A DNA stretch of 64,000 nucleotides from Parietaria judaica (taxonomy: Eukaryota > Streptophyta > Magnoliopsida > Rosales > Urticaceae). Location of the stretch: positions 43,758,501-43,822,500 of the forward strand of contig OX940863.1 in assembly GCA_954871525.1 (NCBI GenBank), read 5' to 3'. This document shows, one piece after another, positions 27,721 through 39,880 of this stretch. The notes beneath the pieces are model-generated. The model saw only the letters and a list, made by a program, of their open reading frames with translations, was not told where the DNA came from and did not search any database. The position numbers and the translations under genes were made by a program. The number at the start of each line of letters is the position of its first letter. Position 1 is the stretch's first letter.

Positions 27721-30500
27721 ACAATTAATGCGTGCTCCAAAAAAAATGAGTCTTTTTCCCATTTTACGCGAAAGAACCCTAATTAAACGATATTTTAAAC
27801 AAAAAATGAACTTACAAATGCTAAACAATGTGTAATTGAATCACATTTACTTATTTTAATCCCTAAATAGCAAAGAACTATCTCGTAGTTTCTATATGAA
27901 GCCGTTAATGGGTTAAAATCTTTACCGAAAAGTGTTAAAAATTGGTTTTCTTGCGAGAGAAAATACGATCCGTTCTACACGAAATTTGAGTTGCTAGACC
28001 TTCGTTAGGGCGGTATTGTTATAAATTGGTTTAGTTTTGGCATTAAAAGTTTTTGGAGCTCTCATTAAACCCAGTTTCAACAATTAATGCGTGCTCCAAA
28101 AAAAACTGAGTCTTTTTCCCATTTTACATGAAAGAACCCTAATTAAACGATATTTTAAACAAAAAATGAACTTCCAAATACTAAACAATGTGTAATTGTA
28201 TCACATTTACTTATTTTAATACCTAAATAGCAAAGCACTATCTCGTAGTTTCTATATGAAGCCGTTAATGGGTTAAAATCTTTACCGAAAAGTGTTAAAA
28301 ATTGGTTTTCTTGCGAGAGAAAATACGATCCGTTCTAGACGAAATTTGAGTTGCTAGACCTTCGTTAGGGCGGTATTGTTATAAATTGGTTTAGTTTTGG
28401 CATTAAAAGTTTTTGGAGCTCTCTTTAGACCCAGTTTCAACAATTAATGCGTGCTCCAAAAAAAACTGAGTCTTTTTTCCATTTTACATGAAAGAACCCT
28501 AATTAAACGATATTTTAAACAAAAAATGAACTTCCAAATACTAAACAATGTGTAATTGTATCACATTTACTTATTTTAATACCTAAATAGCAAAGCACTA
28601 TCTCGTAGTTTCTATATGAAGCCGTTAATGGGTTAAAATCTTTACCGAAAAGTGTTAAAAATTGGTTTTCTTGCGAGAGAAAATACGATCCGTTCTAGAC
28701 GAAATTTGAGTTGCTAGACCTTCGTTAGGGTGGTATTGTTATAAATTGGTTTAGTTTTGGCATTAAAAGTTTTTGGAGCTCTCTTTAGACCCAGTTTCAA
28801 CAATTAATGCGTGCTCCAAAAAAAACTGAGTCTTTTTTCCATTTTACATGAAAGAACCCTAATTAAACGATATTTTAAACAAAAAATGAACTTCCAAATG
28901 CTAAACAATGTGTAATTTTATCACATTTACTTATTTTAATCCCTAAATAGCAAAGCAATATCTCGTAGTTTCTATATGAAGCCGTTAATGGGTTAAAATC
29001 TTTACCGAAAAGTGTTAAAAATTGGTTTTCTTGCGAGAGAAAATACGATCCGTTCTAGACGAAATTTGAGTTGCTAGACCTTCGTTAGGGTGGTATTGTT
29101 ATAAATTGGTTTAGTTTTGGCATTAAATGTTTTTGGAGCTATCTTTAAACCCAGTTTCAACAATTAGTGCGTGCTCCAAAAAAAACTGAGTCTTTTTCCC
29201 ATTTTACGCGAAAGAACCCTAATTAAACGATATTTTAAACAAAAAATGAACTTCCAAATGCTAAACAATGTGTAATTGTATCACATTTACTTATTTTAAT
29301 CCCTAAATAGCAAAGCACTATCTCGTAGTTTCTATATGAAGCCGTTAATGGGTTAAAATCTTTACCGAAAAGTGTTAAAAATTGGTTTTCTTGCGAGAGA
29401 AACTACGATCCGTTCTAGACGAAATTTGAGTTGCTAGACCTTCGTTAGGGTGGTATTGTTATAAATTGGTTTAGTTTTGGCATTAAATGTTTTTGGAGCT
29501 ATCTTTAAACCCAGTTTCAACAATTAGTGCGTGCTCCAAAAAAAACTGAGTCTTTTTCCCATTTTACATGAAAGAACCCTAATTAAACGATATTTTAAAC
29601 AAAAAATGAACTTCCAAATGCTAAACAATGTGTAATTGTATCACATTTACTTATTTTAATCCCTAAATAGCGAAGCACTATCTCGTAGTTTCTATATGAA
29701 GCCGTTAATGGGTTAAAATCTTTACCGAAAAGTGTTAAAAATTGGTTTTCTTGCGAGAGAAAATACGATCCGTTCTAGACGAAATTTGAGTTGCTAGACC
29801 TTCGTTAGGGTGGTATTGTTATAAATTGGTTTAGTTTTGGCATTAAAAGTTTTTGGAGCTCTCTTTAGACCCAGTTTCAACAATTAATGCGTGCTCCAAA
29901 AAAAACTGAGTCTTTTTTCCATTTTACATGAAAGAACCCTAATTAAACGATATTTTAAACAAAAAATGAACTTCCAAATACTAAACAATGTGTAATTGTA
30001 TCACATTTACTTATTTTAATACCTAAATAGCAAAGAACTATCTCGTAGTTTCTATATGAAGCCGTTAATTGGTTAAAATCTTTACCGAAAAGTGTTAAAA
30101 ATTGGTTTTCTTGCGAGAGAAAATACGATCCGTTCTAGACGAAATTTGAGTTGCTAGACCTTCGTTAGGGTGGTATTGTTATAAATTGGTTTAGTTTTGG
30201 CATTAAAAGTTTTTGGAGCTCTCTTTAAACCCAGTTTCAACAATTAATGCGTGCTCCAAAAAAAACTGAGTCTTTTTCCCATTTTACATGAAAGAACCAT
30301 AATTAAACGATATTTTAAACAAAAAATGAACTTCCAAATGCTAAACAATGTGTAATTGTATCAAATTTACTTATTTTAATCCCTAAATAGCAAAGCACTA
30401 TCTCGTAGTTTCTATATGAAGCCGTTAATGGGTTAAAATCTTTACTGAAAAGTGTTAAAAATTGGTTTTCTTGCGAGAGAAAATACGATCCGTTCTAGAC
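27647..30500 (+). repeat. Satellite sub-block repeating 22.97-24.48 kb (offset 4680 bp), then mosaic
   Basis: From about 27.65 to 29.15 kb the block repeats about 22.97-24.47 kb at an offset of 4680 bp (13 monomers). Shared variants are CTCATTAAACCC (near 23382 and 28062), GGGCGGTATT (23328, 23688 and 28008, 28368), TACCTAAATAG and AGCAATATCTCG. A 2-bp longer T-run near 24156 and a TTTCTAGACC variant near 24393 are private to the first copy. From 29.16 kb the order of monomer types changes, and a GAGAGAAACTACG monomer (near 29395-29407), known from 12.8-22.2 kb, reappears. The block ends with a monomer carrying GTTAATTGG near 30065. Confidence 0.7.
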
Positions 30501-33500
30501 GAAATTTGAGTTGCTAGACCTTCATTAGGGTGGTATTGTTATAAATTGGTTTAGTTTTGGCATTAAATGTTTTTGGAGCTATCTTTAAACCCATTTTCAA
30601 CAATTAGTGCGTGCTCCAAAAAAAACTGAGTCTTTTTCCCATTTTACGCGAAAGAACCCTAATTAAACGATATTTTAAACAAAAAATGAACTTCCAAATG
30701 CTAAACAATGTGTAATTGTATCACAATTACTTATTTTAATCCCTAAATAGCAAAGCACTATCTCGTAGTTTCTATATGAAGCCGTTAATGGGTTAAAATC
30801 TTTACCGAAAAGTGTTAAAAATTGGTTTTCTTGCGATAGAAAATACGATCCGTTCTAGACGAAATTTGAGTTGCTAGACCTTCGTTAGGGTGGTATTGTT
30901 ATAAATTGGTTTAGTTTTGGCATTAAATGTTTTTGGAGCTATCTTTAAACCCAGTTTCAACAATTAGTGCGTGCTCCAAAAAAAACTGAGTCTTTTTCCC
31001 ATTTTACGCGAAAGAACCCTAATTAAACGATATTTTAAACAAAAAATGAACTTCCAAATGCTAAACAATGTGTAATTGTATCACATTTACTTATTTTAAT
31101 CCCTAAATAGCAAAGCACTATCTCGTAGTTTCTATATGAAGCCGTTAATGGGTTAAAATCTTTACCGAAAAGTGTTAAAAATTGGTTTTCTTGCGATAGA
31201 AAATACGATCCGTTCTAGACGAAATTTGAGTTGCTAGACCTTCGTTAGGGTGGTATTGTTATAAATTGGTTTAGTTTTTTCATTAAAAGTTTTTGGAGCT
31301 CTCTTTAGACCCAGTTTAAACAATTAATGCGTGCTCCAAAAAAACTGAGTCTTTTTCCCATTTTACATGAAAGAACCCTAATTAAACGATATTTAAAAAA
31401 AAATGAACTTCCAAATGCTAAACAATGTGTAATTGTATCACATTTACTTATTTTAATCCCTAAATAGCAAAGCACTATCTCGTAGTTTCTATATGAAGCC
31501 GTTAATGGGTTAAATTCTTTATCGAAAAGTGTTAAAAATTGGTTTTCTTGCGAGAGAAAATACGATCCGTTCTAGACGAAATTTGAGTTGCTAGACCTTC
31601 GTTAGGGTGGTATTGTTATAAATTGGTTTAGTTTTTTCATTAAAAGTTTTTGGAGCTCTCCTTAGACCCAGTTTAAACAATTAATGCGTGCTCCAAAAAA
31701 ACTGAGTCTTTTTCCCATTTTACATGAAAGAACTTTAATTAAACGATATTTAAAAAAAAAAATGAACTTCCAAATGCTAAACAATGTGTAATTGTATCAC
31801 ATTTACTTATTTTAATCCCTAAATAGGAAAGCACTATCTCGTAGTTTCTATATGAAGCCGTTAATGGGTTAAATTCTTTATCGAAAAGTGTTAAAAATTG
31901 GTTTTCTTGCGAGAGAAAATACGATCCGTTCTAGACGAAATTTGAGTTGCTAGACCTTCGTTAGGGTGGTATTGTTATAAATTGGTTTTGTTTTGGCATT
32001 AAAAGTTTTTGGAGCACTCTTTAAACCCAGTTTCAACAATTAATGCGTGCTCCAAAAAAAACGAGTCTTTTTCCCATTTTACGCGAAAGAACCCTAATTA
32101 AACGATATTTTAAACAAAAAATGAACTTCCAAATGCTAAACAATGTGTAATTGTATCACATTTACTTATTTTAATCCCTAAATAGCGAAGCACTATCTCG
32201 TAGTTTCTATATGAAGCCGTTAATGGGTTAAAATCTTTACCGAAAACTGTTAAAAATTGGTTTTCTTGCGAGAGAAAATACGATCCGTTCTAGACGAAAT
32301 TTGAGTTGCTAGACCTTCGTTAGGGTAGTATTGTTATAAATTAGTTTAGTTTTGGCATTAAAAGTTTTTGGAGCTCTCTTTAAACCCAGTTTCAACAATT
32401 AATGCGTGCTCCAAAAAAAATTAGTCTTTTTCCCATTTTACGCGAAAGAACCCTAATTAAACGATATTTTAAACAAAAAATGAACTTACAAATGCTAAAC
32501 AATGTGTAATTGAATCACATTTACTTATTTTAATCCCTAAATAGCAAAGAACTATCTCGTAGTTTCTATATGAAGCCGTTAATGGGTTAAAATCTTTACC
32601 GAAAAGTGTTAAAAATTGGTTTTCTTGCGAGAGAAAATACGATCCGTTCTAGACGAAATTTGAGTTGCTAGACCTTCGTTAGGGCGGTATTGTTATAAAT
32701 TGGTTTAGTTTTGGCATTAAAAGTTTTTGGAGCTCTCATTAAACCCAGTTTCAACAATTAATGCGTGCTCCAAAAAAAACTGAGTCTTTTTCCCATTTTA
32801 CATGAAAGAACCCTAATTAAACGATATTTTAAACAAAAAATGAACTTCCAAATACTAAACAATGTGTAATTGTATCACATTTACTTATTTTAATACCTAA
32901 ATAGCAAAGCACTATCTCGTAGTTTCTATATGAAGCCGTTAATGGGTTAAAATCTTTACCGAAAAGTGTTAAAAATTGGTTTTCTTGCGAGAGAAAATAC
33001 GATCCGTTCTAGACGAAATTTGAGTTGCTAGACCTTCGTTAGGGTGGTATTGTTATAAATTGGTTTAGTTTTGGCATTAAAAGTTTTTGGAGCTCTCTTT
33101 AGACCCAGTTTCAACAATTAATGCGTGCTCCAAAAAAAACTGAGTCTTTTTTCCATTTTACATGAAAGAACCCTAATTAAACGATATTTTAAACAAAAAA
33201 TGAACTTCCAAATGCTAAACAATGTGTAATTTTATCACATTTACTTATTTTAATCCCTAAATAGCAAAGCAATATCTCGTAGTTTCTATATGAAGCCGTT
33301 AATGGGTTAAAATCTTTACCGAAAAGTGTTAAAAATTGGTTTTCTTGCGAGAGAAAATACGATCCGTTCTAGACGAAATTTGAGTTGCTAGACCTTCGTT
33401 AGGGTGGTATTGTTATAAATTGGTTTAGTTTTGGCATTAAATGTTTTTGGAGCTATCTTTAAACCCAGTTTCAACAATTAGTGCGTGCTCCAAAAAAAAC

Positions 33501-36500
33501 TGAGTCTTTTTCCCATTTTACGCGAAAGAACCCTAATTAAACGATATTTTAAACAAAAAATGAACTTCCAAATGCTAAACAATGTGTAATTGTATCACAA
33601 TTACTTATTTTAATCCCTAAATAGCAAAGCACTATCTCGTAGTTTCTATATGAAGCCGTTAATGGGTTAAAATCTTTACCGAAAAGTGTTAAAAATTGGT
33701 TTTCTTGCGATAGAAAATACGATCCGTTCTAGACGAAATTTGAGTTGCTAGACCTTCATTAGGGTGGTATTGTTATAAATTGGTTTAGTTTTGGCATTAA
33801 ATGTTTTTGGAGCTATCTTTAAACCCATTTTCAACAATTAGTGCGTGCTCCAAAAAAAACTGAGTCTTTTTCCCATTTTACGCGAAAGAACCCTAATTAA
33901 ACGATATTTTAAACAAAAAATGAACTTCCAAATGCTAAACAATGTGTAATTGTATCACAATTACTTATTTTAATCCCTAAATAGCAAAGCACTATCTCGT
34001 AGTTTCTATATGAAGCCGTTAATGGGTTAAAATCTTTACCGAAAAGTGTTAAAAATTGGTTTTCTTGCGATAGAAAATACGATCCGTTCTAGACGAAATT
34101 TGAGTTGCTAGACCTTCGTTAGGGTGGTATTGTTATAAATTGGTTTAGTTTTGGCATTAAATGTTTTTGGAGCTATCTTTAAACCCAGTTTCAACAATTA
34201 GTGCGTGCTCCAAAAAAAACTGAGTCTTTTTCCCATTTTACGCGAAAGAACCCTAATTAAACGATATTTTAAACAAAAAATGAACTTCCAAATGCTAAAC
34301 AATGTGTAATTGTATCACATTTACTTATTTTAATCCCTAAATAGCAAAGCACTATCTCGTAGTTTCTATATGAAGCCGTTAATGGGTTAAAATCTTTACC
34401 GAAAAGTGTTAAAAATTGGTTTTCTTGCGATAGAAAATACGATCCGTTCTAGACGAAATTTGAGTTGCTAGACCTTCGTTAGGGTGGTATTGTTATAAAT
34501 TGGTTTAGTTTTTTCATTAAAAGTTTTTGGAGCTCTCTTTAGACCCAGTTTAAACAATTAATGCGTGCTCCAAAAAAACTGAGTCTTTTTCCCATTTTAC
34601 ATGAAAGAACCCTAATTAAACGATATTTAAAAAAAAATGAACTTCCAAATGCTAAACAATGTGTAATTGTATCACATTTACTTATTTTAATCCCTAAATA
34701 GCAAAGCACTATCTCGTAGTTTCTATATGAAGCCGTTAATGGGTTAAATTCTTTATCGAAAAGTGTTAAAAATTGGTTTTCTTGCGAGAGAAAATACGAT
34801 CCGTTCTAGACGAAATTTGAGTTGCTAGACCTTCGTTAGGGTGGTATTGTTATAAATTGGTTTAGTTTTTTCATTAAAAGTTTTTGGAGCTCTCCTTAGA
34901 CCCAGTTTAAACAATTAATGCGTGCTCCAAAAAAACTGAGTCTTTTTCCCATTTTACATGAAAGAACTTTAATTAAACGATATTTAAAAAAAAAATGAAC
35001 TTCCAAATGCTAAACAATGTGTAATTGTATCACATTTACTTATTTTAATCCCTAAATAGGAAAGCACTATCTCGTAGTTTCTATATGAAGCCGTTAATGG
35101 GTTAAATTCTTTATCGAAAAGTGTTAAAAATTGGTTTTCTTGCGAGAGAAAATACGATCCGTTCTAGACGAAATTTGAGTTGCTAGACCTTCGTTAGGGT
35201 GGTATTGTTATAAATTGGTTTTGTTTTGGCATTAAAAGTTTTTGGAGCACTCTTTAAACCCAGTTTCAACAATTAATGCGTGCTCCAAAAAAAACGAGTC
35301 TTTTTCCCATTTTACGCGAAAGAACCCTAATTAAACGATATTTTAAACAAAAAATGAACTTCCAAATGCTAAACAATGTGTAATTGTATCACATTTACTT
35401 ATTTTAATCCCTAAATAGCGAAGCACTATCTCGTAGTTTCTATATGAAGCCGTTAATGGGTTAAAATCTTTACCGAAAACTGTTAAAAATTGGTTTTCTT
35501 GCGAGAGAAAATACGATCCGTTCTAGACGAAATTTGAGTTGCTAGACCTTCGTTAGGGTAGTATTGTTATAAATTAGTTTAGTTTTGGCATTAAAAGTTT
35601 TTGGAGCTCTCTTTAAACCCAGTTTCAACAATTAATGCGTGCTCCAAAAAAAATTAGTCTTTTTCCCATTTTACGCGAAAGAACCCTAATTAAACGATAT
35701 TTTAAACAAAAAATGAACTTACAAATGCTAAACAATGTGTAATTGAATCACATTTACTTATTTTAATCCCTAAATAGCAAAGAACTATCTCGTAGTTTCT
35801 ATATGAAGCCGTTAATGGGTTAAAATCTTTACCGAAAAGTGTTAAAAATTGGTTTTCTTGCGAGAGAAAATACGATCCGTTCTAGACGAAATTTGAGTTG
35901 CTAGACCTTCGTTAGGGCGGTATTGTTATAAATTGGTTTAGTTTTGGCATTAAAAGTTTTTGGAGCTCTCATTAAACCCAGTTTCAACAATTAATGCGTG
36001 CTCCAAAAAAAACTGAGTCTTTTTCCCATTTTACATGAAAGAACCCTAATTAAACGATATTTTAAACAAAAAATGAACTTCCAAATACTAAACAATGTGT
36101 AATTGTATCACATTTACTTATTTTAATACCTAAATAGCAAAGCACTATCTCGTAGTTTCTATATGAAGCCGTTAATGGGTTAAAATCTTTACCGAAAAGT
36201 GTTAAAAATTGGTTTTCTTGCGAGAGAAAATACGATCCGTTCTAGACGAAATTTGAGTTGCTAGACCTTCGTTAGGGTGGTATTGTTATAAATTGGTTTA
36301 GTTTTGGCATTAAAAGTTTTTGGAGCTCTCTTTAGACCCAGTTTCAACAATTAATGCGTGCTCCAAAAAAAACTGAGTCTTTTTTCCATTTTACATGAAA
36401 GAACCCTAATTAAACGATATTTTAAACAAAAAATGAACTTCCAAATGCTAAACAATGTGTAATTTTATCACATTTACTTATTTTAATCCCTAAATAGCAA

Positions 36501-36830
36501 AGCAATATCTCGTAGTTTCTATATGAAGCCGTTAATGGGTTAAAATCTTTACCGAAAAGTGTTAAAAATTGGTTTTCTTGCGAGAGAAAATACGATCCGT
36601 TCTAGACGAAATTTGAGTTGCTAGACCTTCGTTAGGGTGGTATTGTTATAAATTGGTTTAGTTTTGGCATTAAATGTTTTTGGAGCTATCTTTAAACCCA
36701 GTTTCAACAATTAGTGCGTGCTCCAAAAAAAACTGAGTCTTTTTCCCATTTTACGCGAAAGAACCCTAATTAAACGATATTTTAAACAAAAAATGAACTT
36801 CCAAATGCTAAACAATGTGTAATTGTATCA
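30500..36830 (+). repeat. Nine-monomer tandem duplication (3233-bp unit)
   Basis: About 30500-33733 is repeated as about 33734-36830 and fades beyond. Paired landmarks at 3233-3234 bp are TTCATTAGGG, CCCATTTTCAAC (30590 and 33824), TTTTTTCATT (31275 and 34509), CTCTCCTTAGACCC, GAACTTTAATTAAAC, AATAGGAAAG, AAAAATTAGTC, TAGGGTAGT (32321 and 35554) and CTCATTAAAC. The unit is 6-7 bp shorter than nine exact 360-bp monomers because three copies have shortened A- and T-runs (357-bp monomers). One A-run differs by 1 bp between the copies. The left edge is given by TTTACTGAAAAG, unique to the upstream monomer near 30441. Confidence 0.85.
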
Positions 36831-39800
36831 CATTTACTTATTTTAATCCCTAAATAGCAAAGCACTATCTCGTAGTTTCTATATGAAGCCGTTAATGGGT
36901 TAAAATCTTTACCGAAAAGTGTTAAAAATTGGTTTTCTTGCGAGAGAAACTACGATCCGTTCTAGACGAAATTTGAGTTGCTAGACCTTCGTTAGGGTGG
37001 TATTGTTATAAATTGGTTTATTTTTGGCATTAAATGTTTTTGGAGCTATCTTTAAACCCAGTTTCAACAATTAGTGCGTGCTCCAAAAAAAACTGAGTCT
37101 TTTTCCCATTTTACATGAAAGAACCCTAATTAAACGATATTTTAAACAAAAAATGAACTTCCAAATGCTAAACAATGTGTAATTGTATCACATTTACTTA
37201 TTTTAATCCCTAAATAGCGAAGCACTATCTCGTAGTTTCTATATGAAGCCGTTAATGGGTTAAAATCTTTACCGAAAACTGTTAAAAATTGGTTTTCTTG
37301 CGAGAGAAAATACGATCCGTTCTAAAAGAAATTTGAGTTGCTAGACCTTCGTTAGGGTGGTATTGTTATAAATTGGTTTAGTTTTGGCATTAAAAGTTTT
37401 TGAAGCTCTCTTTAAACCCAGTTTCAACAATTAATGCGTGCTAAAAAAAAACTGAGTCTTTTTCCCATTTTACGCGAAATAACCCTAATTAAACGATATT
37501 TTAAACAAAAAATGAACTTCCAAATGCTAAACAATGTGTAATTGAATCACATTTACTTATTTTAATCCCTAAATAGCAAAGAACTATCTCGTAGTTTCTA
37601 TATGAAGCCGTTAATTGGTTAAAATCTTTACCGAAAAGTGTTAAAAATTGGTTTTCTTGCGAGAGAAAATACGATCCGTTCTAGACGAAATTTGAGTTGC
37701 TAGACCTTCGTTAGGGTGGTATTGTTATAAATTGGTTTAGTTTTGGCATTAAAAGTTTTTGGAGCTCTCTTTAAACCCAGTTTCAACAATTAATGCGTGC
37801 TCCAAAAAAAACTGATTCTTTTTCCCATTTTACATGAAAGAACCCTAATTAAACGATATTTTAAACAAAAAATGAACTTCCAAATGCTAAACAATGTGTA
37901 ATTGTATCAAATTTACTTATTTTAATCCCTAAATAGCAAAGCACTATCTCGTAGTTTCTATATGAAGCCGTTAATGGGTTAAAATCTTTACCGAAAAGTG
38001 TTAAAAATTGGTTTTCTTGCGAGAGAAAATACGATCCGTTCTAGACGAAATTTGAGTTGCTAGACCTTCGTTAGGGTGGTATTGTTATAAATTGGTTTAG
38101 TTTTGGCATTAAATGTTTTTGGAGCTATCTTTAAACCCAGTTTCAACAATTAGTGCGTGCTCCAAAAAAAACTGAGTCTTTTTCCCATTTTACGCGAAAG
38201 AACCCTAATTAAACGATATTTTAAACAAAAAATGAACTTCCAAATGCTAAACAATGTGTAATTGTATCACAATTACTTATTTTAATCCCTAAATAGCAAA
38301 GCACTATCTCGTAGTTTCTATATGAAGCCGTTAATGGGTTAAAATCTTTACCGAAAAGTGTTAAAAATTGGTTTTCTTGCGATAGAAAATACGATCCGTT
38401 CTAGACGAAATTTGAGTTGCTAGACCTTCGTTAGGGTGGTATTGTTATAAATTGGTTTAGTTTTGGCATTAAATGTTTTTGGAGCTATCTTTAAACCCAG
38501 TTTCAACAATTAGTGCGTGCTCCAAAAAAAACTGAGTCTTTTTCCCATTTTACGCGAAAGAACCCTAATTAAACGATATTTTAAACAAAAAATGAACTTC
38601 CAAATGCTAAACAATGTGTAATTGTATCAAATTTACTTATTTTAATCCCTAAATAGCAAAGCACTATCTCGTAGTTTCTATATGAAGTCGTTAATGGGTT
38701 AAAATCTTTACCGAAAAGTGTTAAAAATTGGTTTTCTTGCGAGAGAAAATACGATCCGTTCTAGACGAAATTTGAGTTGCTAGACCTTCGTTAGGGTGGT
38801 ATTGTTATAAATTGGTTTAGTTTTGGCATTAAATGTTTTTGGAGCTGTCTTTAAACCCAGTTTCAACAATTAGTGCGTGCTCCAAAAAAAACTGAGTCTT
38901 TTTCCCATTTTACGCGAAAGAACCCTAATTAAACGATATTTTAAACAAAAAATGAACTTCCAAATGCTAAACAATGTGTAATTGTATCACAATTACTTAT
39001 TTTAATCCCTAAATAGCAAAGCACTATCTCGTAGTTTCTATATGAAGCCGTTAATGGGTTAAAATCTTTACCGAAAAGTGTTAAAAATTGGTTTTCTTGC
39101 GATAGAAAATACGATCCGTTCTAGACGAAATTTGAGTTGCTAGACCTTCGTTAGGGTGGTATTGTTATAAATTGGTTTAGTTTTGGCATTAAATGTTTTT
39201 GGAGCTATCTTTAAACCCAGTTTCAACAATTAGTGCGTGCTCCAAAAAAAACTGAGTCTTTTTCCCATTTTACGCGAAAGAACCCTAATTAAACGATATT
39301 TTAAACAAAAAATGAACTTCCAAATGCTAAACAATGTGTAATTGTATCACATTTACTTATTTTAATCCCTAAATAGCAAAGCACTATCTCGTAGTTTCTA
39401 TATGAAGCCGTTAATGGGTTAAATTCTTTACCGAAAAGTGTTAAAAATTGGTTTTCTTGCGATAGAAAATACGATCCGTTCTAGACGAAATTTGAGTTGC
39501 TAGACCTTCGTTAGGGTGGTATTGTTATAAATTGGTTTAGTTTTGGCATTAAATGTTTTTGGAGCTATCTTTAAACCCAGTTTCAACAATTAGTGCGTGC
39601 TCCAAAAAAAACTGAGTCTTTTTCCCATTTTACGCGAAAGAACCCTAATTAAACGATATTTTAAACAAAAAATGAACTTCCAAATGCTAAACAATGTGTA
39701 ATTGTATCACATTTACTTATTTTAATCCCTAAATAGCAAAGCACTATCTCGTAGTTTCTATATGAAGCCGTTAATGGGTTAAATTCTTTATCGAAAAGTG

Positions 39801-39880
39801 TTAAAAATTGGTTTTCCTGCGAGAGAAAATACGATCCGTTCTAGACGAAATTTGAGTTGCTAGACCTTCGTTAGGGTGGT
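36831..39880 (+). repeat. Satellite sub-block: mosaic matching 3.9-4.5 kb and 29.9-31.2 kb
   Basis: About 37.06-37.60 kb reads like about 3.93-4.51 kb. Both have TAGCGAAG, CGAAAACTG, TTCTAAAAGAAATTTG, a nine-A run directly after GTGCT, TTGAATCAC and AAAGAACTATC in the same order. About 37.55-38.8 kb then matches 29.9-31.2 kb at an offset of 7546 bp (GTTAATTGG at 30065/37611, TCAAATTTAC at 30361/37907, TCACAATTAC at 30721/38267, GCGATAGAAAA). From 38.1 to 39.8 kb five consecutive monomers are of one class (AGCTATC or AGCTGTC with TTAGTGCG and TTACGCG), a locally homogenised run. Confidence 0.7.
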
